Notes: generated from the sequence alone by a model not told the origin. A stretch of 42,384 nucleotides of DNA from JBBIWA01 sp037439425 (GCA_037439425.1 JBBIWA010000046.1:1-42384); one strand, 5' to 3'; shown: positions 16,108 through 25,407, counted from the first letter of the stretch. Numbers and translations: made by a program.

Positions 16108-17484
16108 ATGAAACTGTGGGGTGGACGATTCACTGGGGAAATCGATCAGCACTTTGCCAGCTTCAACGCCAGTTTTGGTTTTGATCGGCGACTGCTTTCT
16201 GCTGATCTTCAGGCCAGTGCTGCTCATGCCGAAAGCTTAGGCCGAGCTGGAATTCTCCAGCCATCCGAAGTTGAAGCGATCCAACAAGGGCTGAAGCAAA
16301 TTGCGGAGCTGGCTGCCGATCCCCAGTACCTCGACCGCTTTGAAGCCGAGGATGTGCATAGCTTCATTGAAGCACGACTGGTTGAACTCATCGGCCCGAC
16401 CGGTTACAAACTGCACACAGGCCGCAGCCGCAACGATCAGGTAGCAGTGGCCAGCCGGCTCTTTTTGCGCCAGGAGATAGACCGGATTGATGAGCTGATA
16501 CGGGAGGTTCAGCTTGCGCTTGTAGAGCTGGCCGAGCGTCACGCTACGGACCCGATGCCTGGTTACACCCACTTGCAGAAGGCCCAACCCGTGCTCTTTG
16601 CGCATTTTCTTCTAGCCTACTTCGAGATGTTGCAGCGCGATCGGGAACGATTGAGTGAAATCAGGGTCCGGACTAATGTGTTGCCGCTAGGCTCAGGCGC
16701 GCTGGCTGGGATCAACTTCCCCGTAGATCGCGAGTGGGTTGCCGAACGGCTCGGCTTTGCTTCAGTCACACATAACAGCCTGGACGCCGTAAGCGATCGC
16801 GACTACGCCATCGAGTTTGTCAGCGCTGCCGCCATCACGATGATGCATCTGTCGCGGCTGGCCGAGGATCTGATTATTTACTCCACTCAGGAATTTGGCT
16901 TCATCAAGCTAGGCGACGCGATTGCGACCGGCAGCAGCTTGATGCCTCAGAAGAAGAACCCGGACTCGCTTGAATTGGTGCGAGGCAAGGCAGCCCGTGT
17001 CATGGGTCATCTGAGCGCATTGTTGACCCTGACTAAGGGCTTGCCCCTGGCTTACAACAAGGACCTGCAGGAAGACAAGCCAGCCCTCTTTGACACCATA
17101 GACACACTGGCCGGGAGTCTGCAAGTGATGGCGACTGTGTTACGCAACATCGAATTCAATAGCGCACGAGCCAGGCAAGAAGCCATCACCGGCTACACTA
17201 ACGCAACTGATCTGGCTGATTATCTGGTCCGCCGGGGCCTCCAATTCCGTCAGGCCCACGAACTGGTCGGGCGGATTGTAGTTTACGCCCTGGAGCAGCA
17301 AAAAGAACTCACCGAGCTGACGCTTGAGCAGTACCGGCAATTTTCACCGCTCTTTGAGCCGGACTTATTCACCGAAATTTCCCTTGCATGCTCGCTGGCT
17401 GGTAAAGGTCAAATCGGCGGGACGGCGCCAGATCAGGTCCAGCAAGAACTGCGGCGTGCCAGAGCACTGCTTCAAAAGGAATGA
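16108..17484 (+). CDS. argH: Argininosuccinate lyase
   Basis: ArgH catalyses the last step of arginine biosynthesis, splitting argininosuccinate into arginine and fumarate, as a cytoplasmic homotetramer. The 458-residue length is standard. It starts with the family's MKLWGGRF; contains HTGRSRNDQV and TPMPGYTHLQKAQP-type motifs (here DPMPGYTHLQKAQP); and carries the fumarase/lyase superfamily signature GSSLMPQKKNPD at 275-286, whose Ser277 is the expected catalytic base. AGGAAAAGG precedes the ATG. No other arg gene is in the window, so it is not part of a visible arginine cluster. It converges with an aminotransferase gene across a hairpin-bearing spacer. Confidence 0.97.
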   Translation: MKLWGGRFTGEIDQHFASFNASFGFDRRLLSADLQASAAHAESLGRAGILQPSEVEAIQQGLKQIAELAADPQYLDRFEAEDVHSFIEARLVELIGPTGYKLHTGRSRNDQVAVASRLFLRQEIDRIDELIREVQLALVELAERHATDPMPGYTHLQKAQPVLFAHFLLAYFEMLQRDRERLSEIRVRTNVLPLGSGALAGINFPVDREWVAERLGFASVTHNSLDAVSDRDYAIEFVSAAAITMMHLSRLAEDLIIYSTQEFGFIKLGDAIATGSSLMPQKKNPDSLELVRGKAARVMGHLSALLTLTKGLPLAYNKDLQEDKPALFDTIDTLAGSLQVMATVLRNIEFNSARARQEAITGYTNATDLADYLVRRGLQFRQAHELVGRIVVYALEQQKELTELTLEQYRQFSPLFEPDLFTEISLACSLAGKGQIGGTAPDQVQQELRRARALLQKE

Positions 17485-17538
17485 AGCTTTGAAAGCTGGA
17501 AAGCCCCTGCCAAGCACAATCTGGCTCTAAAAGCATTA

Positions 17539-17574
17539 GAGCCGGTACTGAGTTTGGGGACTCAGTACCGGCTC
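17539..17574. terminator. 15-bp perfect hairpin between convergent genes
   Basis: GAGCCGGTACTGAGT (17539-17553) pairs perfectly with 17560-17574 around a 6-nt loop. It lies 55 nt after argH and about 200 nt after the convergent aminotransferase. No T-run follows on either strand. It is probably a bidirectional transcription barrier or mRNA 3' stabiliser. The rest of the 290-bp spacer shows nothing clear. Confidence 0.6.
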
Positions 17575-17576
17575 AA

Positions 17577-17613
<37 letters not shown>

Positions 17614-17777
17614 GTCATTATATCTGCCACAACTGAATCATCTTGTCAAGCAGAAAATTTGCCAAAAAATTGGTCCACCTAGTTCCACTGTTAAATCCCT
17701 AACTCTGTGCAGATCCACGATCAATCTCCTGTTTTAACAGAGGGCTATCCCTCACGACTTGCTCTAAAGCTAAAGTC

Positions 17778-18947
17778 TTACTTGAGCTTTTGCAACCGTT
17801 CGGCAGCCGCCTGCAAGGTCTCGTCGCGCTTGCAGAAGCAGAAGCGGACCTGTTGTGCTCCCAGTTCAGGCCGGCTATAAAAACTGCTTCCCGGCACCAC
17901 AGCCACCCCTATGTCACGGACCAGATACTGCGAGAAGGCGACATCATTGGGGAATCCGAAGCCGGAAATATCGGTCATGATGTAGTAAGCTCCATCAGGC
18001 TTGAAGCACTCAAAGCCAGCTTCTTCCAGTACCCCGAGGAGGAAATCACGCCGCTTTTGATAATCGGCTTGCAATCGCTGGTAATAATCCAGAGGGAGAT
18101 TCAGAGCCACCACACCCGCCTCTTGCAGCGGGGCGGCAGCTCCGACGGTCAGGAAGTCGTGCACCTTGCGGATCGCACCGGTAATTTCTGGATTGGCAAT
18201 GGCGTAACCGATGCGCCAGCCGGTGACTGAGTAGGTCTTCGACATGCCGTTGATCGTCACCGTGCGCTCGCGCATCCCCTCCAGTGTCGCGATGGCCACA
18301 TGCTCGACTCCGCGCGCCGGGTCCGGATACCATATGTGCTCATAGATCTCATCTGTCAACGCCAGCACATCATACTCAATGCAGAGGTCTGCGATCAGGC
18401 GCAATTCTTCGCGCGTGAACATTTTGCCCGTAGGATTGTGCGGCGTGTTGATAATGATAGCCTTGGTCCGCTGGTTGAATGCTGCGCGTAGCTCGTCAGG
18501 GTCGAAATGCCAATCTGGCGGATAAAGGGTGACGTAGCGGGGAATGGCTTCTGAAAGGATCGCGTCAGGGCCATAGTTTTCGTAGAATGGCTCAAACACG
18601 ATGACTTCTTCCCCCGGATCCACTACCGCCATCATCGCGGCAATCATGGCCTCGGTTGAGCCACAGGTGACCGTGATCTCGCGTTCCGGGTCAATGTCAA
18701 GCCCGAGATGCCACTTGGTTTTGGCAGCGATAGCATCACGCAATCCCTTCGCGCCCCAGGTGATGGCATATTGATTGATGTCAGCTTCGATGGCGGCGCA
18801 GGCTGCTTTTTTGATCTCTTCCGGAGCGGCAAAATCGGGGAACCCCTGTGAGAGATTGACTGCGCCATAGAGCTTGGCCTGCCGTGTCATTTCACGGATG
18901 ACCGATTCAGTAAAGCGTTCCGCTTTGCGCGAGACGTGCTTTTTCAT
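17778..18947 (-). CDS. Class I/II pyridoxal-phosphate aminotransferase
   Basis: A 389-residue fold-type I aminotransferase of the kynurenine/methionine aminotransferase (YbdL-like) branch, shown by NLSQGFPDF at 31-39. Also visible are CGSTEAMIAAM (95-105, PLP phosphate cup), FEPFYENY (the Tyr stacking on PLP), INTPHNPTG (167-174), DEIYEH (199-204) and NGMSKTYSVTGWRIG, with Lys237 as the PLP Schiff-base residue and a downstream Arg for the substrate carboxylate. It could transaminate methionine, glutamine or aromatic amino acids; sequence alone does not decide. Its ATG overlaps the TGA of the upstream helix-turn-helix gene (ATGA), so the two are translationally coupled. Confidence 0.92.
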   Translation of the reverse strand: MKKHVSRKAERFTESVIREMTRQAKLYGAVNLSQGFPDFAAPEEIKKAACAAIEADINQYAITWGAKGLRDAIAAKTKWHLGLDIDPEREITVTCGSTEAMIAAMMAVVDPGEEVIVFEPFYENYGPDAILSEAIPRYVTLYPPDWHFDPDELRAAFNQRTKAIIINTPHNPTGKMFTREELRLIADLCIEYDVLALTDEIYEHIWYPDPARGVEHVAIATLEGMRERTVTINGMSKTYSVTGWRIGYAIANPEITGAIRKVHDFLTVGAAAPLQEAGVVALNLPLDYYQRLQADYQKRRDFLLGVLEEAGFECFKPDGAYYIMTDISGFGFPNDVAFSQYLVRDIGVAVVPGSSFYSRPELGAQQVRFCFCKRDETLQAAAERLQKLK

Positions 18948-19186
18948 AACGTTATGGTCTTTTTCAGAGGATTGATGCGGCTAATGACTTGATTACCCTT
19001 TCCTCGCTTGACAGTGCGCTTGACCAGGTTTTCGATGTCGGGCCGCAGCAGTTTGCGCTTTCCTTCCACTTCGATTGCGCGCAAGGCTCCTTGCGCGACA
19101 GCCAGCTCTAGCATAGTAACAGGTACATCGTATTCTCGCGCGGCCCCTTTGAAGTCCATCAAATCTTTGTGGTCGTAAACACTCAT
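18944..19186 (-). CDS. Small excisionase-like helix-turn-helix protein
   Basis: 80 residues from the ATG at 19186, which has GGAG 8 nt upstream; an open extension to 19252 (MRPSTNKH) is judged spurious. The middle (REYDVPVTMLELAVAQGALRAIEVEGKRKLLRPDIENLV) has the pattern of a MerR/excisionase-type winged HTH: helix, turn, helix, then a short wing with a basic KRKLL. The C-terminus is very basic (KRTVKRGKGNQ), fitting DNA binding. No integrase is nearby. The gene overlaps the aminotransferase gene by 4 nt, so it may regulate its own operon. The function is inferred from pattern only. Confidence 0.6.
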   Translation of the reverse strand: MSVYDHKDLMDFKGAAREYDVPVTMLELAVAQGALRAIEVEGKRKLLRPDIENLVKRTVKRGKGNQVISRINPLKKTITL

Positions 19187-19757
19187 CCTCTCATCTCCTA
19201 AAATCTCCGGGATAGCTCTGCTTCTGGCGTGTTTGTTTGTGCTCGGGCGCATCTACTGGCGCGCCGCCGGAGGCTGCGCCCGTTCGTAACTCCCTGAGAG
19301 ATTCTTTCTCTCCACTGGGATGATAGAAGGATGGTGAGCTTGCTGTCAAAGAGAGAAGCAGCACCTCAGAGCGCTGGTCTGCCGCAATCCGTCAAAATGA
19401 AGTGCCACGATTCGGCAACGGGCGAGCTCTTTGATTCCCCTTCCCAATCTGCCTGCTGGCCTTTTCATTTTCAGACAATTGACTTTAGCTCGCTCTTTCA
19501 TCCGGGATACTCTTTGGCACGAGGCTCGCTCTGAAGGAGAGTGACAAGAGGGCGTTCAGTTGCTGTCGTCGTAGTAGTTAGCTTGGGTTGTTCAGCGGCG
19601 GCAGTCCGGGGCCACTGAACGTCCCCTTGTTACCTTATTCCCTTCACGCCGACAATCCATTCTCTCCTTCGCCAGACCTGCTCGCCCAAGCCACGATCGC
19701 CTTGAATTCTCTTTCGCCTCTCATTACAATCCCAGCAATGTAGGGGGTGACGGGCTT
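19187..19757. other. 570-bp divergent spacer
   Basis: No supported gene. A long-loop inverted repeat (GGGCGTTCAGT near 19550, ACTGAACGTCCC near 19613) is present. It should hold the promoters of the HTH/aminotransferase operon and of the divergent zinc-finger gene, but no clear boxes stand out. Confidence 0.45.
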
Positions 19758-20216
19758 ATGAACTGCGTGGAATTCGAGCAATTGATCAGCGACTATCTTG
19801 ATGGTGGGCTCTCTCCTCTCATCAGACGCAACTTCGCCGAACATTTGCTGGCCTGCCGTCCCTGTCACGACCTCTTCAACGAGGTCCGCGAAGCGATTGA
19901 AGCCTGCTATTGCCTGAAAGAGTCCCAGATGCGAGAGATTGCGCTCTTGATTGAGGTTGAGCAGCGCATCATCAGTGCGACAACGGTAGGAGAGATGTTG
20001 AGCTGCCGCACCCTGGATGCGCTCATCTCGGATTATTTTGATGGCCTGATCGAGGCTCCTTACGAGAAAGTCTTTGAAGAGCACTTCGCCGCCTGCCCGC
20101 GGTGCCGCAATCTGGTCGAAGGAGTACGCCAATCGCTGGAAGAGAGCGAAGCGGTGGAAGTCCCGGAAGAACTTTACTCCCGCATCCTCGCAGCCACCTC
20201 TGGTGCGCGGCGTTGA
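19758..20216 (+). CDS. Tandem zf-HC2 (anti-sigma type) zinc-finger protein
   Basis: A 152-residue soluble protein made of two anti-sigma zinc-finger domains. Domain 1 has Cys3, His29, Cys33, Cys36 (HLLACRPC). Domain 2 has Cys83, His109, Cys113, Cys116 (HFAACPRC). Both are preceded by the typical LISDYLDG / LISDYFDG motif, so the protein arose by duplication of one ~80-residue unit. There is no membrane segment and no adjacent sigma factor. In known families such ZAS domains sequester ECF sigma factors; a two-domain soluble form could bind two partners or act as a redox/zinc switch. GGTGACGGG lies upstream of the ATG. lptD follows 143 nt later on the same strand. Confidence 0.8.
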   Translation: MNCVEFEQLISDYLDGGLSPLIRRNFAEHLLACRPCHDLFNEVREAIEACYCLKESQMREIALLIEVEQRIISATTVGEMLSCRTLDALISDYFDGLIEAPYEKVFEEHFAACPRCRNLVEGVRQSLEESEAVEVPEELYSRILAATSGARR

Positions 20217-20359
20217 GCCTTTGACTCTGACCCATCCCTTGAGTTACCCACCGGGCTAGACGCTTCAAGCAGCACATCGGCGAGCTTGTGATACAATGAG
20301 GTTCATAGCTCATTAAGACGTGGATCGTGAAAGAAACCAGCTAACTTGGCTGTCAGAGA

Positions 20360-22765
20360 ATGCATTATTTAAAGAGCCTGTTTTACTGCCTGATTATAGT
20401 TTTCGCCTGCGGAGCCAGCGCCCTGCCTCAAGAGCCTGACAAAACCGAAAAGAAGGTTCAGAATCCGATTGGCGTAGCCGAAGAAGAGCGTAAGGCGCAA
20501 AGACTGCTTCCTTCTCAGTTGAGTATCGTCGCCAATCTCCCCCCGGCTGTAGCCGAGGAGTTGGAGATCATCTACGATAAGGCCCAGGCGCAAGGAGATG
20601 TGATTATTTATTCGGGCAATGTCCATGCCAGCTACGCCGATATGAAACTGGTGGCCGATCAGCTGACCTACAATGACACGACGAAAGATATATTGGCTGA
20701 AGGCAACGTCTATTTTGAACAGCAGGGGCAGATCCTTCTCGGATCGAGAGTGGAGCTCAATCTCAAGACGCGGCGCGGCTCGATCTTCGAGGCCACTGGC
20801 TTCACCAATCGCACCCCGGACGGCACCACACTGGTGATTGATGCCGAGCGCGCAGATAAGACCGGCCCGGATAGCTACCTCCTGGATCGAGCAGTGCTTT
20901 CGGCCTGCCAGGAGCCGGTGCCGAAATGGAGTTTTACGGCGCGGCGCGTACGTATCCGGTTAGACGATCGCGCCCGGCTTTATCATCCGGTCTTCCGGAT
21001 CAAGAATTTTCCGATCCTCTATCTGCCCTTCGCCTCGCTTTCGATCAGCAAACGAGAGCGTTCGTCCGGCTTTCTGCTGCCGACTTCAGGTTCCTCAAAC
21101 ATCAAAGGCCGCACGCTCAATCTGGCTTACTACCAGACGCTGGGCCGCAGCGCCGATTTGCTGATGCGCAGCGACATCTTCACCAAACGCGGCATCGGCT
21201 TCGGCTTTGACTTTCGCGCGCGGCCTGATGAGCACTCACGCCTGGCGCTGGGCTCCTTCATTGTCTTCGATCGCCTCCTCGGCTCCAAGAGGGATGCTCA
21301 AGGCAATCGGCTACCGGATCAGGGTGGGAGTAGCTTTTATGCCGATGCAGTGCAGTATTTCAAAAATGGCTTTGTCGCTGTGGCCGATGTCAATATCACC
21401 TCGAGCGCTGCCTTTCGCCAGGTCTTCGCCGAAAACGTGCTGCAAGCGATCTCGCCCGAAGAGCGGTCGCAGCTTTACCTTAATCGCAACTGGCGCTCGC
21501 TCAGCTTCAATCTCTGGTTCAATGAACACAGCTCCTTCAGCGGCAACGAGACGATCAAGACCCGACAGTTTCCGAGTCTACAATTGACTCATCGCAGTTC
21601 TCAGGTCTCGGAAAAGTTCCCCGTCTACTTCTCGTTTGAGAGCGCGCTTGAAGGCGTGCGGCGCAGCGAAGTCATCGGCGATCAGAGCATCTTCAAAACC
21701 CCTTCGGTCGTTCAGCGCCTGGATCTTTTGCCGCGCATCACGATCCCGTTGCGATCTTTCGCCGGCTTCACGCTGACGCCCACTGTCGGATTTCGCTCCA
21801 CCTTCTACAGTGATAGTCTGGATCCGGTCAAACGTGAGGTGGTCAGTCGCAATCTCTTGCGAAAGTATACGGAGCTGGAGCTGGAGTTGCGGCCCCCGGC
21901 GCTCGAACGCATCTTCCGCCACCGCGATGGCTCTGCCTGGTTCAAGCACCTTATCGAGCCGTTCATCACCTACCGCCGCATCGCCGGGATTGATGATTTC
22001 GCGCGCACGCTGCGCATTGATGAACGAGACTTCGTCGCTGAGACCAATGAGCTCGAATACGGCCTCACCAATCGCTTCTACGTCAAAAGAGTGGGGCCGG
22101 ATGGTTCGACAACCCAGGCTCACGAATGGCTGGAGCTTACCATCAGGCAGAAGTATTTCTTCGATCCAACTTTCGGTGGCGCGCTGCGCGAAGGGGAGCG
22201 CAATCAGTTCTTCCCGATCAACACGCTCTCCGGATTCGCCTTTGGCGGCCTGCGGCGCAACTTCTCACCGCTCAACGTGAGCGCCCGGTTCAGACCGTCG
22301 CCAGCGCTGTTTGCTGATGTGCGGCTGGATTACGACCCGCGCTTCAAGAAACTGCGCAACGTCGTTATTTCGAGCGGGATTACGCGCCGGAAGTTTTCTT
22401 TCAGTCAGGCGTGGTATCTGACGCGGCGCATTGAGATTGACCGACTCACTGCTGACCCTTCGACCTTGCCGGGCAACCAGTTTGATCTTTCGGCCTTCTT
22501 TGGCGATCCGGCAGAGGGGCCTTATGGCGGCTTCACGGTTGCTTATGATCTGCGCGATCGCCTATTCAGTGGCGCACCACGTGACCCACGACTGATCAAT
22601 CTTACCACGACGGTGGGTTGGGCCTGGGATTGTTGCAGCCTGCACGTGCAGAACATCACCTTCAGAGCCGGGTTGAGAAACGAAAATCGCTTCCTGGTCG
22701 CTTTCACTCTTCGAGGTATCGGCACCTTCGGGACCGACACTATTGGGCAAAGACGGCGCAGATAA
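20360..22765 (+). CDS. lptD: LPS-assembly outer membrane protein LptD
   Basis: An 801-residue outer-membrane translocon that inserts lipopolysaccharide into the outer leaflet with LptE. Residues 1-22 are the signal peptide. Residues 65-160 are the periplasmic OstA/LptA-like jellyroll (GDVIIYSGNVHASYADMKLVADQL, DILAEGNVYFEQQG). The rest is a beta barrel rich in alternating aromatic strands. Cys183 and the vicinal pair Cys758-Cys759 (WDCC) match E. coli Cys173 and Cys724/725; the partner of E. coli Cys31 is missing, so only one inter-domain disulfide can form. It implies an LPS-bearing diderm. No other lpt gene is in the window. Confidence 0.9.
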   Translation: MHYLKSLFYCLIIVFACGASALPQEPDKTEKKVQNPIGVAEEERKAQRLLPSQLSIVANLPPAVAEELEIIYDKAQAQGDVIIYSGNVHASYADMKLVADQLTYNDTTKDILAEGNVYFEQQGQILLGSRVELNLKTRRGSIFEATGFTNRTPDGTTLVIDAERADKTGPDSYLLDRAVLSACQEPVPKWSFTARRVRIRLDDRARLYHPVFRIKNFPILYLPFASLSISKRERSSGFLLPTSGSSNIKGRTLNLAYYQTLGRSADLLMRSDIFTKRGIGFGFDFRARPDEHSRLALGSFIVFDRLLGSKRDAQGNRLPDQGGSSFYADAVQYFKNGFVAVADVNITSSAAFRQVFAENVLQAISPEERSQLYLNRNWRSLSFNLWFNEHSSFSGNETIKTRQFPSLQLTHRSSQVSEKFPVYFSFESALEGVRRSEVIGDQSIFKTPSVVQRLDLLPRITIPLRSFAGFTLTPTVGFRSTFYSDSLDPVKREVVSRNLLRKYTELELELRPPALERIFRHRDGSAWFKHLIEPFITYRRIAGIDDFARTLRIDERDFVAETNELEYGLTNRFYVKRVGPDGSTTQAHEWLELTIRQKYFFDPTFGGALREGERNQFFPINTLSGFAFGGLRRNFSPLNVSARFRPSPALFADVRLDYDPRFKKLRNVVISSGITRRKFSFSQAWYLTRRIEIDRLTADPSTLPGNQFDLSAFFGDPAEGPYGGFTVAYDLRDRLFSGAPRDPRLINLTTTVGWAWDCCSLHVQNITFRAGLRNENRFLVAFTLRGIGTFGTDTIGQRRRR

Positions 22766-22845
22766 GCCAGAGCTTGAGACTCTTCACCTCAGACCAAATA
22801 AGGAGTCCGCAAGTCTGATCCTTTCCAAGACTGACCGTTTCAGCT

Positions 22846-23334
22846 TTATTCTTCCAGCTCGTCAAGCTGGCTGAGCTGACGCACTTTGCGCTGAACCAGT
22901 TCATAAGCAAAGCCGAGTCGCATCAGATGATCAAAGAGTTTCTGAGCCTGCTGGCGTGTTGTGGGCGCGCCCGTGCGGCGCAGGCGTTTAGCAATCGCCC
23001 GCTCGATCAATTCTTCTTCGCTCTCTTCAGCATAAACCTCATTGAGCGCCTGTTCGACGATCTGTGGTGGGACTTGCTTGCGTTGCAGGTCACGGCGCAA
23101 GCGCGAGCGGCCAAGCGGCTTGGTAGTGAGGCGTGAGGTGGCATAGTGGAGAGCGAAGCTCTCATCGTCCAGATAACCGAGCTCTCCAATCCGGGCGATC
23201 ACGCGGTCAACGACTGCTTCATCAGCCCACTCTTTCTCCAACAAACGCGCGCGCAACTCGGCAACGCTGCGTGGTTTGTAAGAGAGGAGTTTCAGCGCGC
23301 GTTGAAGCGTGCGGTCGTAAAGTGCCTGTGACAT
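22846..23334 (-). CDS. recX: Regulatory protein RecX
   Basis: A 162-residue, highly helical, basic protein with three RecX three-helix repeats: ALKLLSYKPRSVAELRARLLEKEW, then LGYLDDESFALHYATSRLTTKPLGRSRLRRDLQRKQV, then QKLFDHLMRLGFAYELVQRKV. RecX binds along RecA filaments and limits RecA activity in recombination and SOS. Length and order match the family. recA is not next to it; instead pilT lies 88 nt upstream on the same strand, so the pair may be co-transcribed without a functional link. No strong ribosome-binding site is visible before the ATG. Confidence 0.93.
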   Translation of the reverse strand: MSQALYDRTLQRALKLLSYKPRSVAELRARLLEKEWADEAVVDRVIARIGELGYLDDESFALHYATSRLTTKPLGRSRLRRDLQRKQVPPQIVEQALNEVYAEESEEELIERAIAKRLRRTGAPTTRQQAQKLFDHLMRLGFAYELVQRKVRQLSQLDELEE

Positions 23335-23422
23335 ATGCCAATCGTGGCGCGCTTCTGGAGAAGAGTCAAGAGCCGATCACGCGTGCGGGCAATGGAACTC
23401 AAACCACCGGTTGTAACCCGAG

Positions 23423-24628
23423 CTAAGCTATGCCAGGGCGGCGCACGCTAGAGGAGCGGTGCTGGGTTCCCGGTTGTGGGCGAGGAGCTGTTTGGGGCTC
23501 CTCAGCCGGTGGGACGACAGCTTTCTCCAGGGCCTCCTGTTGCGCCTCAGCTGTGGAGCGGACACCGTGCACCTGAAGCTTGAACTCGTCGGGATTAGTC
23601 GCTCCGTGCAGCGCTTCCTCATAGCTGATCAGACCGCGCGAGTAGAGGTCAAAGAGCGATTGATCGAAAGTCTGCATGCCATACTGCGAGCGTCCCTGCG
23701 CAATGGCCTCACGGATCTGCGGCGTCTTCTCCTGATTGATGATACAGTCGCGGATGTAGGCCGTCGAGATCAGGATTTCCACAGCCGGCACACGCCCTTG
23801 CTCATTGATGGCTCGCACCAAGCGCATTGAGATCACCGCTTTGAGCACGCTGGCCAGTTGCAACCTGACGCCTTGCTGCTGGTGTGGCGGGAAGACCGAG
23901 ACGATGCGTTGAATCGTTTCCGTCGCATCTATCGTGTGCAGGGTCGAGAGGACCAGGTGGCCCGTTTCAGCTGCCATCAGGGCGGTCTCAATCGTCTCGA
24001 AATCGCGCATCTCGCCGACCAGGATCACATCCGGGTCCTGGCGCAACGCGCCGCGCAGTGCGGCGCTGAAGCTGAGGGCATCCACATCTATCTCGCGCTG
24101 GCTGATGAAGGATTTTTTGTCGCGATGGAGAAACTCGATCGGGTCTTCAATGGTGACGATGTGTCCGCTGCGGGTGGAATTGATATAGTCAATGATGGCA
24201 GCCAGGGTGGTCGATTTGCCCGATCCGGTGGTGCCTGTCACCAGGATCAGTCCGCGCCGTTCTTCAGCGATGCGTTCGATGACGGGCGGCAGATTCAGCT
24301 CCCGCACCGACTTAACTGTGGTCGGAATCACCCGAAAGACCAAGCCGACGCTGCTGCGCTGCTGAAAGATATTGCAGCGAAATCGTCCTAATCCCGCTAC
24401 TCCGTAGGCCACATCAATCTCCGCCTGCTCCTTGAAGCGCTGCTTCTGCCGGTTGGACATAATCGAGAAGGCCATCGTCAAGGTGTCTTCTTGGGTCAAC
24501 CGCGCCCATTCCAGGAGGGGCTTCATTTCACCATTGACCCGAATAAAAGGGTAGCTCCCTGCTTTGAGGTGCAGGTCGGAGGCCCCCTCGCGACAGGCAA
24601 TAGCCAGAAGCTGATCTACATTCGACAT
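23423..24628 (-). CDS. pilT: Type IV pilus retraction ATPase PilT
   Basis: A hexameric secretion-type ATPase at the cytoplasmic base of the type IV pilus that powers retraction and twitching. The N-terminal PAS-like domain (1-110, SDLHLKAG) is followed by Walker A GTTGSGKST (132-140, Lys138), the Asp box (IVTIEDPIEF, 158-165), Walker B (DPDVILVGEMRD, 198-209, Glu206) and the His box (TGHLVLSTLHT, 222-232). The 401-residue length exceeds typical PilT (about 345) by a Pro/Gln-rich tail. GGTGAT precedes the ATG. It is divergent from a type IV pilin gene. Confidence 0.94.
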   Translation of the reverse strand: MSNVDQLLAIACREGASDLHLKAGSYPFIRVNGEMKPLLEWARLTQEDTLTMAFSIMSNRQKQRFKEQAEIDVAYGVAGLGRFRCNIFQQRSSVGLVFRVIPTTVKSVRELNLPPVIERIAEERRGLILVTGTTGSGKSTTLAAIIDYINSTRSGHIVTIEDPIEFLHRDKKSFISQREIDVDALSFSAALRGALRQDPDVILVGEMRDFETIETALMAAETGHLVLSTLHTIDATETIQRIVSVFPPHQQQGVRLQLASVLKAVISMRLVRAINEQGRVPAVEILISTAYIRDCIINQEKTPQIREAIAQGRSQYGMQTFDQSLFDLYSRGLISYEEALHGATNPDEFKLQVHGVRSTAEAQQEALEKAVVPPAEEPQTAPRPQPGTQHRSSSVRRPGIA

Positions 24629-24762
24629 TCGCTTATCACCTTAAGCTGTGGGACCTGAGTTTCCGGGACATTGAACCGGGCTGTAGGGCTGCAACAGGCA
24701 GGGGCCAAAACTGGCCTGAATCTAGCACGGTCGCTCGGCCAGTGTCAATTGAGCAGCAAAAG

Positions 24763-24794
24763 GCTTTTTTCCAAATTGTTATCATCAAAAAAGC
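24763..24794. promoter_or_regulatory. Inverted repeat in the pilT/pilin divergent region
   Basis: GCTTTTTT (24763-24770) and AAAAAAGC (24787-24794) form an 8-bp inverted repeat with a 16-nt AT-rich loop. The 275-bp divergent spacer should contain the promoters of both pilT and the pilin gene. This AT-rich segment is the best candidate for a promoter or UP element, though no sigma-54 GG-N10-GC signature was found. Confidence 0.3.
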
Positions 24795-24903
24795 ATTCGA
24801 GTTGGGCAGCGATTGAGACTGTAGTAATATTGGAACCATCTCGGAAGGCCATCGTTTTAACTGGTGGTTAAAGTCCATGTCCAAACCAGAAGGAGTTTTA
24901 CTG

Positions 24904-25407
24904 ATGAGCACAAAGTATCTATCGCAGCGCCGCCAGTTCGGGTTTTCGCTGATTGAACTGCTGATTGTGGTTGCGATTATCGGAATTATCGCCACCATCG
25001 CTATTCCCAATCTCCAGAAATACCTCAAGAGCGGACGCGAGACGGGTGCGATTCAATCTCTGCGGAGCATCCACAACAGTGAGGCTTCCTTTAATTCGCT
25101 CAAGAATCGCTATGGAACCCTGAAAGAGTTGCTGGAGGAAGAACTGCTGACCGATAAAGCCTACGCGAGCGGTAAACCAATCAATCAGTACATCTACACT
25201 GACTCCGACGTCTCGACCGATAAGTATTGCGTCCACGCGGACCGCCAGAGCAATGGCTCCGGTGATCGCGACTTCAATATCACCGAAAAAGGCGTGGTGC
25301 ACTATATCAAGTCACCCACCAAGGGCACGGTTCCGTATGGCGAAGGGACGCCGATCTCTGAACAGGAGGCCGGCACGGGCCAGCCCACTGAAGAGACTAA
25401 AAAGTAG
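24904..25407 (+). CDS. Type IV pilin / pseudopilin
   Basis: 167 residues from the ATG at 24904, which has AAGGAG upstream; the frame's upstream start at 24877 is not needed. The class-III leader MSTKYLSQRRQFG ends in Gly13, followed by Phe14 and the methylated hydrophobic helix FSLIELLIVVAIIG, with Glu at mature position 5. Cleavage and N-methylation by prepilin peptidase PilD are expected. The globular part is short with one cysteine, and the C-terminus is acidic and low-complexity (EQEAGTGQPTEETKK). It is probably a major or minor pilin assembled by the same machine as the divergent pilT, or a pseudopilin of type II secretion. An in-frame alternative role cannot be excluded from sequence. 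Confidence 0.85.
   Translation: MSTKYLSQRRQFGFSLIELLIVVAIIGIIATIAIPNLQKYLKSGRETGAIQSLRSIHNSEASFNSLKNRYGTLKELLEEELLTDKAYASGKPINQYIYTDSDVSTDKYCVHADRQSNGSGDRDFNITEKGVVHYIKSPTKGTVPYGEGTPISEQEAGTGQPTEETKK

Noticed and set aside
17539..17574. The strong hairpin as a tRNA-like or riboswitch structure
   Set aside because: It is a single perfect stem with a 6-nt loop and no further arms; it suits a convergent-gene barrier better.
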